Part shown: positions 18,601 through 24,571 of the stretch, in pieces
How the letters are laid out: each line of letters opens with the position of its first letter
Position numbering within the stretch: the first letter of the stretch is position 1
NCBI RefSeq assembly: GCF_003732665.1
Contig: NZ_MOBP01000007.1
Location: forward strand, 1 to 64,000
Direction of reading: 5' to 3'
DNA from: Pseudomonas frederiksbergensis
GTDB lineage: Bacteria; Pseudomonadota; Gammaproteobacteria; Pseudomonadales; Pseudomonadaceae
DNA: 64,000 bases
Made by a program: the position numbers and the translations under genes
Notes under the pieces: generated by a model
What the model was told of the DNA's origin: nothing
Database searches by the model: none
The model's input: only the letters and a program-made list of their open reading frames with translations

Positions 18601-21543
18601 CAGCAGATGGGCGAAGCGGCGCAGAAAACCAGTGACGACAGGATGGTCGCGTTGGCTGCGGTGAATGCGGCGATGAGTGCCAATCAGGCTTTGGACGCGG
18701 GTCAGGCATTGATGAAAGATCCGACAACCGGGATCAAGATCAGCGTCAATCTCAGTGACAGCCGCAGTCATAGCGAAAGCAGTCAAAGCGGCCGCAACGT
18801 GGTGGGCAGTGATGTAGTGGCTGGCGGTAATGTAAAAGTCGTTGCCACCGGTGATGGCGCTAACAGTGATATCAACGTTGTCGGAAGTCGCATCGAGGGC
18901 GGTGGCGATGTCAGTCTCAAGGCTGACGGTGAGATTAATCTGCTCTCAGCGCAAAACACCGCGCATCAGGAAAGCACCAATGGCAATTCTGGTTGGAATG
19001 CCGGGATTGGGTTCAGCTTCGGCGGTTCGCAAAACGGCTTTACCCTGGACTTGGCGGCGAATGCCGGGCGCGGCATGGCTGATGGCGACGACGTCACCCA
19101 GACCAACACGTATATCAAGGGTGGCAACAGCGTCAAACTTGAGAGTGGTGGCGACACCAACATCAAGGGCGCAGTCGTCTCCGCTGACCAGGTGAAGGTC
19201 AACGTAGGCGGCGATCTGAACATCGAGAGCCTGCAGGACACTAGCACCTACACCTCCAAACAAGAAAGCGCGAACGTCGGTGTCAGTATCTGTGTTCCAC
19301 CGTTCTGTGTCGGTGCGAGCACTATCAGTGGCGGCGTCGCTTCGCAACATATGCAGAGTGATTACGCCAGTGTCAGCGAACAATCGGGGATCAAGGCTGG
19401 TAACGGAGGCTTCCAGGTCGAAGTCGCCGGTAATACCGACCTCAAGGGCGCAGTCATCGCCAGCACCGATAAAGCAGTTGCTGATGGCAAAAACACCCTG
19501 AGCACCGGCACCCTGACCAGCTCCGACATCAAGAACAAGGCTGAGTACGACGCCACCAGCGTCAACTTGAGCGGCGGCTATGGCGGTGACATCGGTCTTG
19601 ATGCCAAAGGCAATGCCAGCGCGACAGCTAATCCAAATGGACCCAAGGCACCGAGTAACGGCGGGGTAAGCGTTAACACTCCGGTCGTGCTGTACGCCGG
19701 AGGCAGCTCCAGCAGCACCACCCACAGCGGTATCAGCGGTGCAGCGGTCACCATCACCAATACAGTCAAACAACAGGAGTTGACGGGACAGACGGCAGAA
19801 CAGGCCGTTGCGTCTATCAATACTGATGTTTCCAGCGATCGTGACGGTAGCAACAAACTCAAGCCGATCTTCGATGCGCAAGAAATTGGTGTGGACTTCG
19901 AGATCGTTGGCAAGTTTGTGCAGAACGTTTCCCAGTACATCGATAGTCGTGCACGGGAAATTGATCAGAAGAAAGGTCAGGCCGAGGCGGAAAAGGCGGC
20001 ATCGAATGATACGACCTTGTCTGAAACAGATCGGATAGAGCACCTCGAGAATTATCAGGCGCTCAATCAAGAGATCAAGGCAATCGGCGAAAACTGGGGG
20101 GCAGGAGGCACCTACCGGCAAATCGCGACAGCCCTGGTTGCAGGTATCAGCGGCAACGTGGCCGGCAGCGGCGCCCAGTTCGCGCAAAACATGGTGGTCA
20201 ACTACGTCCAGCAACAGGGCTCGGCGTATATCGGCGAACTGGTGAAAAAGGGTTTGAAGGAAGGCAGCCCTGAACACGCAGCGTTGCATGCGATTCTCGG
20301 CTGTGCCGGCGCTGCTGCCAGTAATCAGAGTTGCTCGGCTGGTGCTTTGGGTGGTTCTGCCGCCAGTGTATTGGCAGGGCTGTTTGCAGATTCCGACCCG
20401 AACGAAACCGCTGTAGAGCGTGAAGCCAAACGCAACATCATCACCAGCCTGGTGACCGGTATTGCGGCCATGAGTAACCCTAACGGTGCGGCTACCGCGA
20501 ACAATGCGGCCACGGCGAATGTGGATAACAACTGGTTGGCGACACAGCAGTACGTTCAGGCGAAAAAAGAGATTGATGCCGAACCCAATGTCCTCAAAAA
20601 ACTGGCAATCGCTGGAAAGTGGCAGATCACCTCATTGCGGCAGGATTTGCTGACGGGCTCGGGTGTTCTGAAAGGATTCACTGACGGCATGGCAGGCGCA
20701 GGTTTAGGCACTTTGGATAGCGCCGTTACGCTCTTGACCGACCCGGCGCAGAGCTGGGAGGCCGTTAAAGAATTTGCGGGTTCCGATGAGGCCCAGGCGC
20801 TGTTGGGTGAAAAAGTAGCTGCTGCGTTCAAGTCCCAAATTGATCAGATTGGTACGGCTGTAGTCGAGGGGGGCGATGACAACGCAGAGAATCTCGGTAG
20901 GCAAATGGGCCAAGCGGTGGCGCTGGTTGTACAACTGATGATTGGCGGAGGAAGCAGCTCAGCAAGCAGCGCACTTACGCTCTCGCGAATGGGGATCGAT
21001 GTCTCCGTCAACACCGTCAAGAAAATCGGTGCATCGGTTGATATTAACGCTGTGAAAACTCAGATCAGCAAGCTCCAAGGCGTCCTGCGGGATACGGATG
21101 TGCCGGTGATTGAACCGCCGGTCGTTCCGCCGAAAGTGGACGTCCCCCCTACGAAGGTGCCTGACATCCCAGTTGGGACAGGTAAAACTGGTACGGTTTG
21201 GGACTCGATCAAATCGGAGGGGCCGCTACACCCTGGTTCGGTGATTCCTCAATCTTTTGAATTTAGTCTTGATAGTGGCGAAAAAATATGGGTTGACGGT
21301 AATGCTACAAAACACATTGCTGAGTATGCGGCCTATAAAGCGGAAAATTACACGCCTGAGGCTGTACGATTGGCAAGCCAAGTACAGCTTAGTAGCCTTA
21401 AGGCTGCGGTAGAAGCTGCAGCTAATGCTGGGCTGAAGTATCGGGAAGTGATTAATGTTGACGGATGGGAGCTGATGTTTGCTCCTGCTAAAACTGCTGA
21501 TCAGTTTCCAGCCCTATATCATGCCGTCTACAAGTCGAGGTGA
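6676..21543 (+). CDS. Filamentous haemagglutinin / CdiA-like exoprotein (TpsA) with C-terminal toxin
   Basis: Exported surface filament of 4955 residues, partner of the upstream transporter. An extended signal region (to about residue 50, ending MWAQAEG) precedes the TPS secretion domain, which holds the hallmark motifs NPNL, NPYG and SCNGCGF. From about residue 330 to 2750 there are dozens of short repeats of the form LDNxxGxxxSxGxL, the beta-helical shaft. A second haemagglutinin-repeat region (about 3330-4300) follows, then a pre-toxin segment. A VDNN sequence at about residue 4616 takes the place of the VENN that usually marks the CdiA variable-tail boundary. Base composition drops to AT-rich from about 21240, so the last 100 residues (from SVIPQSFEFS) are a separately acquired toxin domain that I cannot name. 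Delivery to neighbouring cells on contact is inferred from the family. Confidence 0.93.
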   Translation: MDVRQYAFLARQPSAVVKTREHFWGMPKRGLAFLLANVMFWQPMWAQAEGIVVANPATGLGQAGNGVPIVNIATPNGTGLSHNQFHDYNVGTQGVILNNVNAQTGTTQLGGIIVGNPNLINRAAAQTILNEVVGGSPSQLRGYTEVAGQSARVIVANPYGISCNGCGFINTPRVTLTTGKPVLDGAGRLERFQVDQGSVSIDGAGLNANNVDRFEIITRSAKINAQIQANNLTIVAGRNDVNADNLSATARADDGSVKPELAIDSSALGGMYAGAIKLVGTEAGVGVKLAGNMAASGGDIQLDVNGQLSMAQTAASGAVNVNAASLNATGPVYAGTRVAVTTSGDLNVQQNLAARDGISLSSGGQMSNQALIEAGVNADNSRNTTGDISVTAQNLNNTGSLIASRNLSINTTQTLTNQGGTLNGQSGAQITAATLDNRQKGRVLSQGNLAVTANQLLNAQGGLITSVGNLDVNAGSLINSGGELSSSAVSTLRVASLDNVAGLIGAGQSLSISASGLLNNQGGRVLAQRDLQISAGALDNSQQGSVVSQGTLGLNVAGTLDNRQQGKVLSAGALTAQIAGQLLNQAGLFNAGGDLLLTAPTLDNRNGEISTLGNLTLNGSQADNSGNGRLLANGDVTLTLDTLKNQLKGVISGQRDVQLNATQLDNSGAGSVYAKRNLGLTLANQLNNTQGTLRGDGTLTVRSGSLGNNGGNVSSLGNLTVNSDGAIANQGGALLTDAGLTLTSGSLDNSQQGRIAGKGVVLKTGAFANQQGGRLTSTGTLQLTASQVDNSLAGRIASAMALTATVTGLDQHAGGQLFSNTDVSLDLSHGHLNNRGGLITAPGQLLLKNLNTVDNTGGEISSAHAFTLAAQNLDNTDGKLVSGQALTVRIDQALANVRGLISGTGVDLRAASLDNTDASLSSDADLNLQVSGALLNQNGELTSAGNSTINAMSLGNAGGQVMADKRLSLAISGAVDNQAGTLGAGQGLSLNAGSLDNRQAGSLVTDGNLDVSLAGLLDNQGGGSVQAKGLMNIQSQSLDNRGGRLSGLNLLTLRTTTADNRGGVIRADKDLQLFVDQLDNRQQGLLSSKAGIGFTGQRLDNQGGLLSAVGLVQLQAGVVLNNTGRIASQSDLIANIDAFTQQDGELVAQGTLTLTGTSLDNSHGGLVAATKALKLNVGNIDNRAGEISSQVDIGINGQQLDNSDGGKVLAGTALGLAVAHLINQNKGLLFGNTLRLDGTRLDNAGGTIAGQNDLAVNLTGDLDNSAGLLSSEGTLTVNAASLNNAQGSLSSATALNVVTTGALNNQGGSITTNTGLTLNSASFDNRNKGLLSGKGATRVTTGDFDNSHGGRLTSANTLDLTAGQVTNQDTGRIASAMALTAAVNGLDQQGGELFSNTSVSLDLNHGQLNNQGGLINSPGALLLKNLNGVANQNGEISSAQAFTLDARTLDNSGGKLLSNQALTLRLAQAMTNIKGIISAAALDAHSASLDNTDGMLSSRDSLNLVVDNAFSNHNGTLIADGNLLLSAATTDNSLGQIAGKKDITANIGNLQQQGGQLVAQGNLSLTGNSLDNRLNGLVGATGALDIKVGSIDNRGGELSTQGDLSLVGQQLDNSDSGRILAQNTLALTVDQILNRTKGRLSGKTGLNVTGTALDNTSGILRSEQNIDVGLVGTLENSLGLFSSEGTQNVRVGLLFNAGGSLSSGGDLSITSVGTISNQGGRLVTDANLNLQSGSLDNRLQGTISGMGAVSVITGAFDNSHTGKLNSGSTLNLKAGAVTNQDMGQIGSTGALTANVSSLDQQGGRLFSNASLNLDLNSGLLNNQGGVINAPILVLKNLTDVLNQNGEISSAQAFTLAANNLDNSNSGKLLSNQSITLRIAQALNNVKGVIAAASLDANASTLDNSGGTLNSRGDLKLGVNGLLTNKSDGLINATQALNIDSANLDNHNGQILGGTALTINTTALDNSANGLIKSSLGALSLSANSLDSSNGGEVSAKGAIDLKLNALTQNGGRLLSDAGITLDLNGGDLSNNNGLITTQGPLTISRLRDLNNRVGEVSSNQSFTLAGRTFDNSGGKLISSNLLSLNAGNLLNQNGLLSGWQGLDVNAGSLDNRNNGTLSSKSGNLGVTLSGDLLNSGAGALVSLKNLSVNAANLDNSNGGVLSTGGAQTLTLSGLLNNAQGGLIDSGATLAMQAITLGNAGGSLSAQQDLSVTGTTLDNTGGNLVGNGAVTLDLLGALTNTNGKLASAGPLRVQHVTQINNQGGQLASQGLMTLLTGGLDNRNRGTVAANDLLTITTPGAVQNSADGLIYSQNGDLNIQAASLANAKGTLQSQGALTLTTGGDVDNQSGWIIAKAGDLTLNAGNVDNRGGVLSSLQAAFNAHLTGVLKNGYDLNNNRQGGVTQAQRLNLTALGGIDNYGGRISAQNGDAIISTANFDNRNGGLYAKGKINVTGNNFDNSGDNDGQIAGQQIDLNLSGALNNRLGIIESDSTLAIKAASLDNQTGQLRALSTSGKTNFQIGGLFDNRNGTLETANADLTLGAGNFLNAGGSLLHVGTGTFDISTPNVINAGGTLVTRGGLTISTDTWNNTGVIQAGRLTVNVNNLSQSASGQLLASDSFTGNGVNWYNEGLIASDGSLNVGLSAHYWGPGRISSQGNLGLSAGQVSLDKVTSSIAGGGNTTINASGALDSIGRLTSAGNLTVNTATINNYGTIGAGNDLTLTTGALVNNNGLITSGGDMRLLASSFTNYYGQVYGLSNVLIGRDPGTGKADLVDNRSGDIYSAQNLTINALTVNNVRDILQFTQQEKSSVVITELDCNLIPIAGCDFRSGGRRNGLWEIAETDRLKVNASSAASSFTSGGDTLINAQVLNNTSSTIAATGNMTINAGTINNTGLQEQEIVTTRTYWNYVTQIFGVIPAAAAFNQKNSPSPSATVEADLSYFISLLGGGIIQQPKTTVKSAGSSYDAVIQAGGNVLLNAAQTINNSVVRPYYAYVAAGHSKTDTGVGSGYSTPIYINSQLPPNLAQQQVNPLALPGFSLPTGQNGLFRLSGQGGSGTQASSGNAPAQNWTFGGASLALTQRDQAVPDVQARTIQLGNVTQVSATDLKLAVDARQGAGIDASASAINVTAPSSTGSFNVPGHTSGAPATTVVGGVTGSNLAGQPAVVGALPASQPPLGTANPSPVPTQITSAVAQAITRVQGLPSNSGQSNPQKYLIETNPVLTDLKQFMSSDYLLSNLGYDPDNSAKRLGDGLYEQRLIQQAVVAKTGQRFIDGQTSDEALFKYLMNNAVASKTELNLSLGVSLTSEQVAALTHDIVWMENAVVNGEQVLVPVLYLASANNRLAANGALIQGNDVTLIAGQDLNNAGTLRASNNLSATASNDLVNSGLVEAGNRLDLLAGNNLVNKAGGIIAGRDVTLTATRGDVINERSVTTHESGTGNISERTDFVNSAARVEAANNLTIKAGQDFNNTGGVLKSGADTTINAGRDVNLVSAEQVINGERGLHHNETVTQYGSTVDAGQSLTVNAGRDITAIASQIDAKRDVSMSAIGDLTLSSAADEQHAYGANKKFVSQEDHVQQVSTTVNAGGNITLSAGKDLDLIASRVSAGDEAYLFAGDNVNMQTADNVDYSYYTKTKKGSFGKKKSTMTETESDVSVSSSVSATNKLVISAGEDFNATGAKLTSDGTLLATAGGDINLNAAEDYASQASASSKKGWTSSKSSSSEITQTRLNSTELVAKNIELKADNDISLTAAALRAEEAVKITAGNDVLIGADQETQTSSQSKSSSKGGVTVTGWLSSTQKSQQGQSTSTQSIGSDISGNSIQIKSGRDTTVEGSTLVADKDIGINAGRNLEITSAENTETSSSKSGSKKIGEIGTSWWQGATGILKTKEADEYTSTRQSGSQIASLGGNISLTAGDHYTQTASQLVAPKGDIDITAKHVDIEAGFDTMESSKTASTSRTAIGGTVSIPLLDALRGIQQMGEAAQKTSDDRMVALAAVNAAMSANQALDAGQALMKDPTTGIKISVNLSDSRSHSESSQSGRNVVGSDVVAGGNVKVVATGDGANSDINVVGSRIEGGGDVSLKADGEINLLSAQNTAHQESTNGNSGWNAGIGFSFGGSQNGFTLDLAANAGRGMADGDDVTQTNTYIKGGNSVKLESGGDTNIKGAVVSADQVKVNVGGDLNIESLQDTSTYTSKQESANVGVSICVPPFCVGASTISGGVASQHMQSDYASVSEQSGIKAGNGGFQVEVAGNTDLKGAVIASTDKAVADGKNTLSTGTLTSSDIKNKAEYDATSVNLSGGYGGDIGLDAKGNASATANPNGPKAPSNGGVSVNTPVVLYAGGSSSSTTHSGISGAAVTITNTVKQQELTGQTAEQAVASINTDVSSDRDGSNKLKPIFDAQEIGVDFEIVGKFVQNVSQYIDSRAREIDQKKGQAEAEKAASNDTTLSETDRIEHLENYQALNQEIKAIGENWGAGGTYRQIATALVAGISGNVAGSGAQFAQNMVVNYVQQQGSAYIGELVKKGLKEGSPEHAALHAILGCAGAAASNQSCSAGALGGSAASVLAGLFADSDPNETAVEREAKRNIITSLVTGIAAMSNPNGAATANNAATANVDNNWLATQQYVQAKKEIDAEPNVLKKLAIAGKWQITSLRQDLLTGSGVLKGFTDGMAGAGLGTLDSAVTLLTDPAQSWEAVKEFAGSDEAQALLGEKVAAAFKSQIDQIGTAVVEGGDDNAENLGRQMGQAVALVVQLMIGGGSSSASSALTLSRMGIDVSVNTVKKIGASVDINAVKTQISKLQGVLRDTDVPVIEPPVVPPKVDVPPTKVPDIPVGTGKTGTVWDSIKSEGPLHPGSVIPQSFEFSLDSGEKIWVDGNATKHIAEYAAYKAENYTPEAVRLASQVQLSSLKAAVEAAANAGLKYREVINVDGWELMFAPAKTADQFPALYHAVYKSR

Positions 21544-21545
21544 AA

Positions 21546-22010
21546 ATGTTAAAGGTCGTCAGTGTCAAAGAGCCCTCCTCGACGAGGATTGAGTTTGGTG
21601 AGTATGTGCTGCTTAATGTGGAATTTGATAACGAAAGGCTCCCTCCAGCTCCATTTTATTGGAGAACTGGGGATTTTGTCGGCTCATTGGTAGAGGTTGG
21701 AATCAATCGAAAAAGTGGCGCCGTGGCAAAGGTTGGGCTTATTGCTTATGGAGAACCAAAATCGCTCTTCAGTGAATCTAAATACTGGGGAGGTGTTTCC
21801 ATCGCTGGTATTCCGATATTGAATGTTGATGGCTGGCCCATTGATAGATATAAAGACGAGGTTGGTTATTTTACTGTGGAAGAGAGTGAGCTGTGTTTTG
21901 TACTGTTGTTTTCACCTGATAATGCCGTTCAGTCTGTGTATGAATCATTTGGTGTTAGATTTGGTGTTAATTCAAACTATGATCTGGTTTGGATTGCTGT
22001 AAAAAAGTAA
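21546..22010 (+). CDS. Probable immunity protein for the exoprotein toxin
   Basis: A 154-residue soluble protein with no signal peptide, starting 2 bases after the stop of the exoprotein gene. GAGG at 21537-21540 favours ATG 21546 over the GTG at 21540, which overlaps the upstream stop. Both genes share the same AT-rich composition, unlike the GC-rich shaft. Position, size and composition are those of a CdiI-type immunity gene protecting against the preceding toxin tail. The sequence matches no immunity family I can name. Its specificity is inferred only from adjacency. Confidence 0.75.
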   Translation: MLKVVSVKEPSSTRIEFGEYVLLNVEFDNERLPPAPFYWRTGDFVGSLVEVGINRKSGAVAKVGLIAYGEPKSLFSESKYWGGVSIAGIPILNVDGWPIDRYKDEVGYFTVEESELCFVLLFSPDNAVQSVYESFGVRFGVNSNYDLVWIAVKK

Positions 22011-22021
22011 TCTGTTAGTGT

Positions 22022-22089
22022 GAAAAAGGGGGTGGGTTTATTTGTTTGGTCGATGTGCTGGTCAGGAAATGAATCGGTCCCTTTTTTTT
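22022..22089. repeat. GGGGACGGATTTATTT palindrome, copy A (degenerate)
   Basis: The left arm (AAAAAGGGGGTGGGTTTATTT) and right arm (GAAATGAATCGGTCCC plus a T-run) are eroded versions of the arms seen intact in copy F. It lies 12 bases after the stop of the immunity gene. The stretch 22090-22146 between copies A and B stays open in one frame (DAKVHWVTEKAYMAFYIE) and may be another scrap of a coding region. Confidence 0.7.
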
Positions 22090-22145
22090 GAGACGCTAAA
22101 GTCCATTGGGTGACTGAGAAGGCTTATATGGCGTTTTATATAGAG

Positions 22146-22209
22146 GAAAAGGGGGCGGATTTATTTGTTTGACTTAGGCCAGTCGAAAAATAAATCTGTC
22201 CCATTTTTT
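22146..22209. repeat. GGGGACGGATTTATTT palindrome, copy B
   Basis: Nearly complete inverted repeat with loop GACTTAGGCCAGTC. It begins a stretch of about 254 bases (22146-22399) that is repeated almost exactly at 24571-24824. The right arm runs straight into the orphan toxin fragment that follows. Confidence 0.85.
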
Positions 22210-22372
22210 GGAAGGAAAGCACTTCATTATTGTTGATAGTGTTCAGTCTGTTGATGACGTAAATTACTATATGACACGAGACCTGTATGTCGGGCCAAGA
22301 GGTGTTCAGCAAGGGTGGTTAGATGGCGCAATGTCAACAGGCGTTAATGCCGTTGTGATAGGGGAGGGATAA
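22204..22372 (+). pseudogene. Orphan toxin tail, family 1, copy 1 (no start)
   Basis: An open frame entering from the palindrome reads FLEGKHFIIVDSVQSVDD and continues to GWLDGAMSTGVNAVVIGEG, then TAA at 22370-22372. The stop shares one base with the ATG of the next gene (TAATG), the classic toxin/immunity junction. No start codon or export region is present, so this is the displaced 3' end of a larger exoprotein gene. Such orphan tails are known downstream of cdiA genes. The toxin activity is not recognisable. Confidence 0.72.
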
Positions 22373-22683
22373 TGAATGTCGGTGATATTGTTGAGCTAGA
22401 GGGCTGGCTGGTTATTATTGATTATAAGCTTTTCCTCATGCCAGAGAACTATTCAGAAAGTTATGAAGATGGTGAAAAAATTGAGATGTCTAACCCTGAA
22501 ATAATGTTTTCTGTGATGGATGAAATCCTTCCCTTGGGCGGAGGAAAGAGCTTTATATTTCATAAGTCTAAGGTTTTAGGGGGCTTGATAGAGCTTTCGC
22601 CGATGAAGATTAAGCCAACAGCTTTATCTGTAGAGGAGAGAGGGCGTGGTTTTATTTCTATAGATATTGAGGGTGATGTTTAA
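22372..22683 (+). CDS. Probable immunity protein for orphan toxin family 1
   Basis: A 103-residue soluble protein (MNVGDIVELEGWLVIIDYK). It overlaps the stop of the preceding toxin tail by one base, with GGGGAGGG just upstream as ribosome-binding site. It has no signal peptide and an AT-rich composition. The gene is intact here, but its copy at 24799 keeps only the first nine codons. I do not recognise the family. The immunity role is inferred from the overlap with the toxin fragment. Confidence 0.7.
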   Translation: MNVGDIVELEGWLVIIDYKLFLMPENYSESYEDGEKIEMSNPEIMFSVMDEILPLGGGKSFIFHKSKVLGGLIELSPMKIKPTALSVEERGRGFISIDIEGDV

Positions 22684-22761
22684 AAACATAAAGCTCGGTA
22701 CGAGGATTTCCTAAAGAAGAGACAGAATGTTAAGTCCGGTGACTGGCTAGATTACTTGTAG
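22684..22761 (+). pseudogene. Short orphan toxin tail, 25 codons
   Basis: Directly after the TAA of the immunity gene, a frame reads KHKARYEDFLKKRQ then NVKSGDWLDYL and stops at 22759-22761. It resembles the extreme C-terminus of a toxin protein and has no start. No matching immunity gene follows, because palindrome copy C begins 11 bases later. The call rests on composition and position only. Confidence 0.45.
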
Positions 22762-22771
22762 ATGCAAAAAG

Positions 22772-22814
22772 GAGAAAAGGGGACGAGAAAAGGGGACGGA
22801 TTTATTTGTTTGAT
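22772..22814. repeat. GGGGACGGATTTATTT palindrome, copy C (left arm, doubled)
   Basis: Only the left arm is present, and it is doubled: GAGAAAAGGGGAC is followed at once by GAGAAAAGGGGACGGATTTA. The right arm is missing, because the next toxin fragment begins where the loop would be. The doubling looks like one element having entered or recombined inside another. Confidence 0.75.
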
Positions 22815-23138
22815 GGGGTTGCAACTACTCGTGTCGGACGGTGGATGTCACCCAACGAGTTATCTCAGATGCAGAATAGTGGTAACGTAGTTCAAGGCAG
22901 CGGCGGGCAAACCTTTATTTCTATCAATGGCTCTTTGGATTTCAAGGGGGCGGCGCCGAAAGGTTCTGTTTACGTTGAGTTCGATGTTCCCGCGAATAGT
23001 TTGTTACAAGGAGGTAAAGAGGGGTGGTTCAAAATGATCGGTCCTGATGCCATGAGTTCGCAGCAATTTTTGCTTAATAAGCAAGGTGGCGTGCAGCTTC
23101 CCGGTGTGAAAAATATACGTATTGTAGATGGTAAGTGA
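22806..23138 (+). pseudogene. Orphan toxin tail resembling RHS/CdiA-tip toxins (TreTu-like)
   Basis: A frame of 110 codons opens inside palindrome copy C, where a TTG could act as start. The motif RVGRWMSPNELSQMQ, then GQTFISING, then GSVYVEFDVPANSLL and GWFKMIGPDA follow the pattern I remember for a toxin domain found at tips of Rhs and CdiA proteins, of the TreTu ADP-ribosyltransferase-like type. This assignment is from memory and unverified. The frame lacks a secretion region, so it is a displaced tail. Its stop lies 8 bases before the ATG of the next gene. Confidence 0.65.
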
Positions 23139-23146
23139 GGCTGGTT

Positions 23147-23434
23147 ATGAACATTAAATATTTTGATGAAAGTATTAAGCCTTTGATGAAAGGATATTCT
23201 TTCAAGTATGCAGCGTTTTTAGAAGGCGATTTCGGTGATCTTGAAAGGGTTGAGTTTGAAGGTGATAACAAAGTAGGAGGAGTGGAGTTCTGGTCCAAGG
23301 GATGGGTCGGGGCTGATGTTTATGATTGTGTATTGGATGAGCAGATTTTTAATGTTTTGCTTTCTCCTGAAGAATCGGGATTGGCTGAGGGGATGCTCTT
23401 TAAGATGTTAGAAAGTCTAGGCTTAAAGATCTAA
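23147..23434 (+). CDS. Probable immunity protein for the TreTu-like toxin tail
   Basis: A 95-residue acidic soluble protein (MNIKYFDESIKPLMKGYSF). TGAGG at 23136-23140 gives good spacing to ATG 23147; a GTG at 23135 overlaps the upstream stop and is less likely. Tight coupling to the toxin fragment and matching AT-rich composition support an immunity role. No family is recognised with confidence. Confidence 0.68.
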   Translation: MNIKYFDESIKPLMKGYSFKYAAFLEGDFGDLERVEFEGDNKVGGVEFWSKGWVGADVYDCVLDEQIFNVLLSPEESGLAEGMLFKMLESLGLKI

Positions 23435-23510
23435 CGCTATTCTGTGTGAATGGGGTTGTAATGTTGGGGGGGTAGATAGCTACTCTCTTGTTTATTTGAA
23501 AGAAAAGAAA

Positions 23511-23591
23511 GAAAAGGGGACGAAAGAAAAGGGGACAGATTTATTTGTTTTGCTTAGGTCAGTCAGAAAATAAATCCGTCCCCTTTTTTCT
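23511..23591. repeat. GGGGACGGATTTATTT palindrome, copy D (nested left arm)
   Basis: GAAAAGGGGACG is followed directly by a second, full left arm (AAAGAAAAGGGGACAGATTT), a loop containing GCTTAGGTCAGTC, and the right arm AAATAAATCCGTCCCC. It is the same doubled left arm as in copy C, but with the right arm kept. Confidence 0.85.
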
Positions 23592-24008
23592 CTTAGGCTT
23601 AAACTTGCAATTGAGGCGGGTATTCCGCGATCCTTGGATCAAGTTTGGGGGGCGTCACTGGATGATCTTGTACAAATGTACAAGATGGATGGTGCGAAAA
23701 CTATGCCTAAACCTCCTAGTCCAGGTAGCTCAGGAAATGCTCAAGTATTTACGGTGGAAGGGCATCCTTTAATTAAAGAAGTGCAGTTTAGTCCTGCAAG
23801 TGATGTGTCCACTCATGGCGGTCAGTATTATAAATTTACCTTTGCGGATGGTACCAAAGTGAAAGTCATTGATCCTCTGAACTACAAGGTACAATATAAA
23901 GCTAATCCTGCCGGCGTATTTGAAGCGAACCTTGAAAAAAATACAGTGTTTTATAATGCGGCAGGCCAAGGTCTGACTTATAAAAACGATATGTGGATGC
24001 TGAAATGA
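23592..24008 (+). pseudogene. Orphan toxin tail with remnant of its pre-toxin linker
   Basis: From the end of copy D the frame reads LRLKLAIEAGIPRSLDQVWG, then SLDDLVQMYKMDGAK, then a Pro/Ser-rich linker and NAQVFTVEGHPLIKEVQF, ending NDMWMLK at 24008. The first 30 residues resemble the linker before toxin domains in other exoproteins but do not occur in the live exoprotein of this window, so the fragment came from a different parent. A TTG at 23634 is a conceivable but weak start. The stop overlaps the next start as ATGA. Confidence 0.68.
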
Positions 24009-24571
24009 GTAACTTTAGTTGGAATGCGCCTATAGTTCCTGGTATGACGTTGGCTGGTATCAAGTTAGGCTCTGATCTTGAAGATTTTAAGGCTTTGATC
24101 AAGGTGTATTGTGTTGATTTTGTAAGTGGTCTCTACAAGTTTCCAGAGGCGCCGCTGTTTTTGCTTGCAGTTAATGAGCAGCAGGATCGAATATATTTTA
24201 AGTTTACTGTTGCTGACGTTGCCCTTACTGGATGGTACAGCCAGTTTCCCGAGTCGAAGCTGGTTTCATCTGAGACAAGAGCATTGGTAGTTGGATTTTT
24301 AGATAAAAAAGTATCTAGTGTTTCTGTCTGGATGTTTGATTACTTCGATGTGTTGGGGGATAAAAAACTCACATATTCATATCAAGGCTGTTTGGCGGAC
24401 GGTACTCGACTGGGTTCGAGAATGGATGTGGCCGCTTCTTTCTATGATCTGGTTTATGATGAGGCGGAAGAGTGGTTTTATGAGAAGTCTGGTGGAGTAA
24501 TCCTCGGTGGAGGGGGGGGGGACTTGGAGGACTTTGAGGATCAAGAAGTAGCTATGATCATGGTTATTTGA
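24005..24571 (+). CDS. Probable immunity protein with a G10 tract near its end
   Basis: A 188-residue soluble protein (MSNFSWNAPIVPGMTLAGIK), starting at ATG 24005 inside the ATGA overlap with the toxin tail. It is acidic and AT-rich. Near the 3' end a run of ten G residues encodes a string of glycines before DLEDFEDQEVAMIMVI. A shift of one base there would change the C-terminus. The stop coincides with the first base of palindrome copy E, so the last residues may derive from the junction rather than from the original gene. Confidence 0.7.
   Translation: MSNFSWNAPIVPGMTLAGIKLGSDLEDFKALIKVYCVDFVSGLYKFPEAPLFLLAVNEQQDRIYFKFTVADVALTGWYSQFPESKLVSSETRALVVGFLDKKVSSVSVWMFDYFDVLGDKKLTYSYQGCLADGTRLGSRMDVAASFYDLVYDEAEEWFYEKSGGVILGGGGGDLEDFEDQEVAMIMVI
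24512..24521 (+). repeat. Homopolymer G10 tract inside an immunity gene
   Basis: Ten consecutive G residues lie within the coding region about 50 bases before the stop. Tracts of this length slip readily during replication, so the tail of this protein could vary between cells. It could also be an assembly or sequencing artefact. Confidence 0.8.

Noticed and set aside
23545..23772. Frame reading through the right arm of palindrome D (SVPFFLLGLNL)
   Set aside because: The toxin-like frame is a different one (QVWGASLDDLVQMYKMDG), tied to the immunity start by an ATGA overlap. This frame has no such support.
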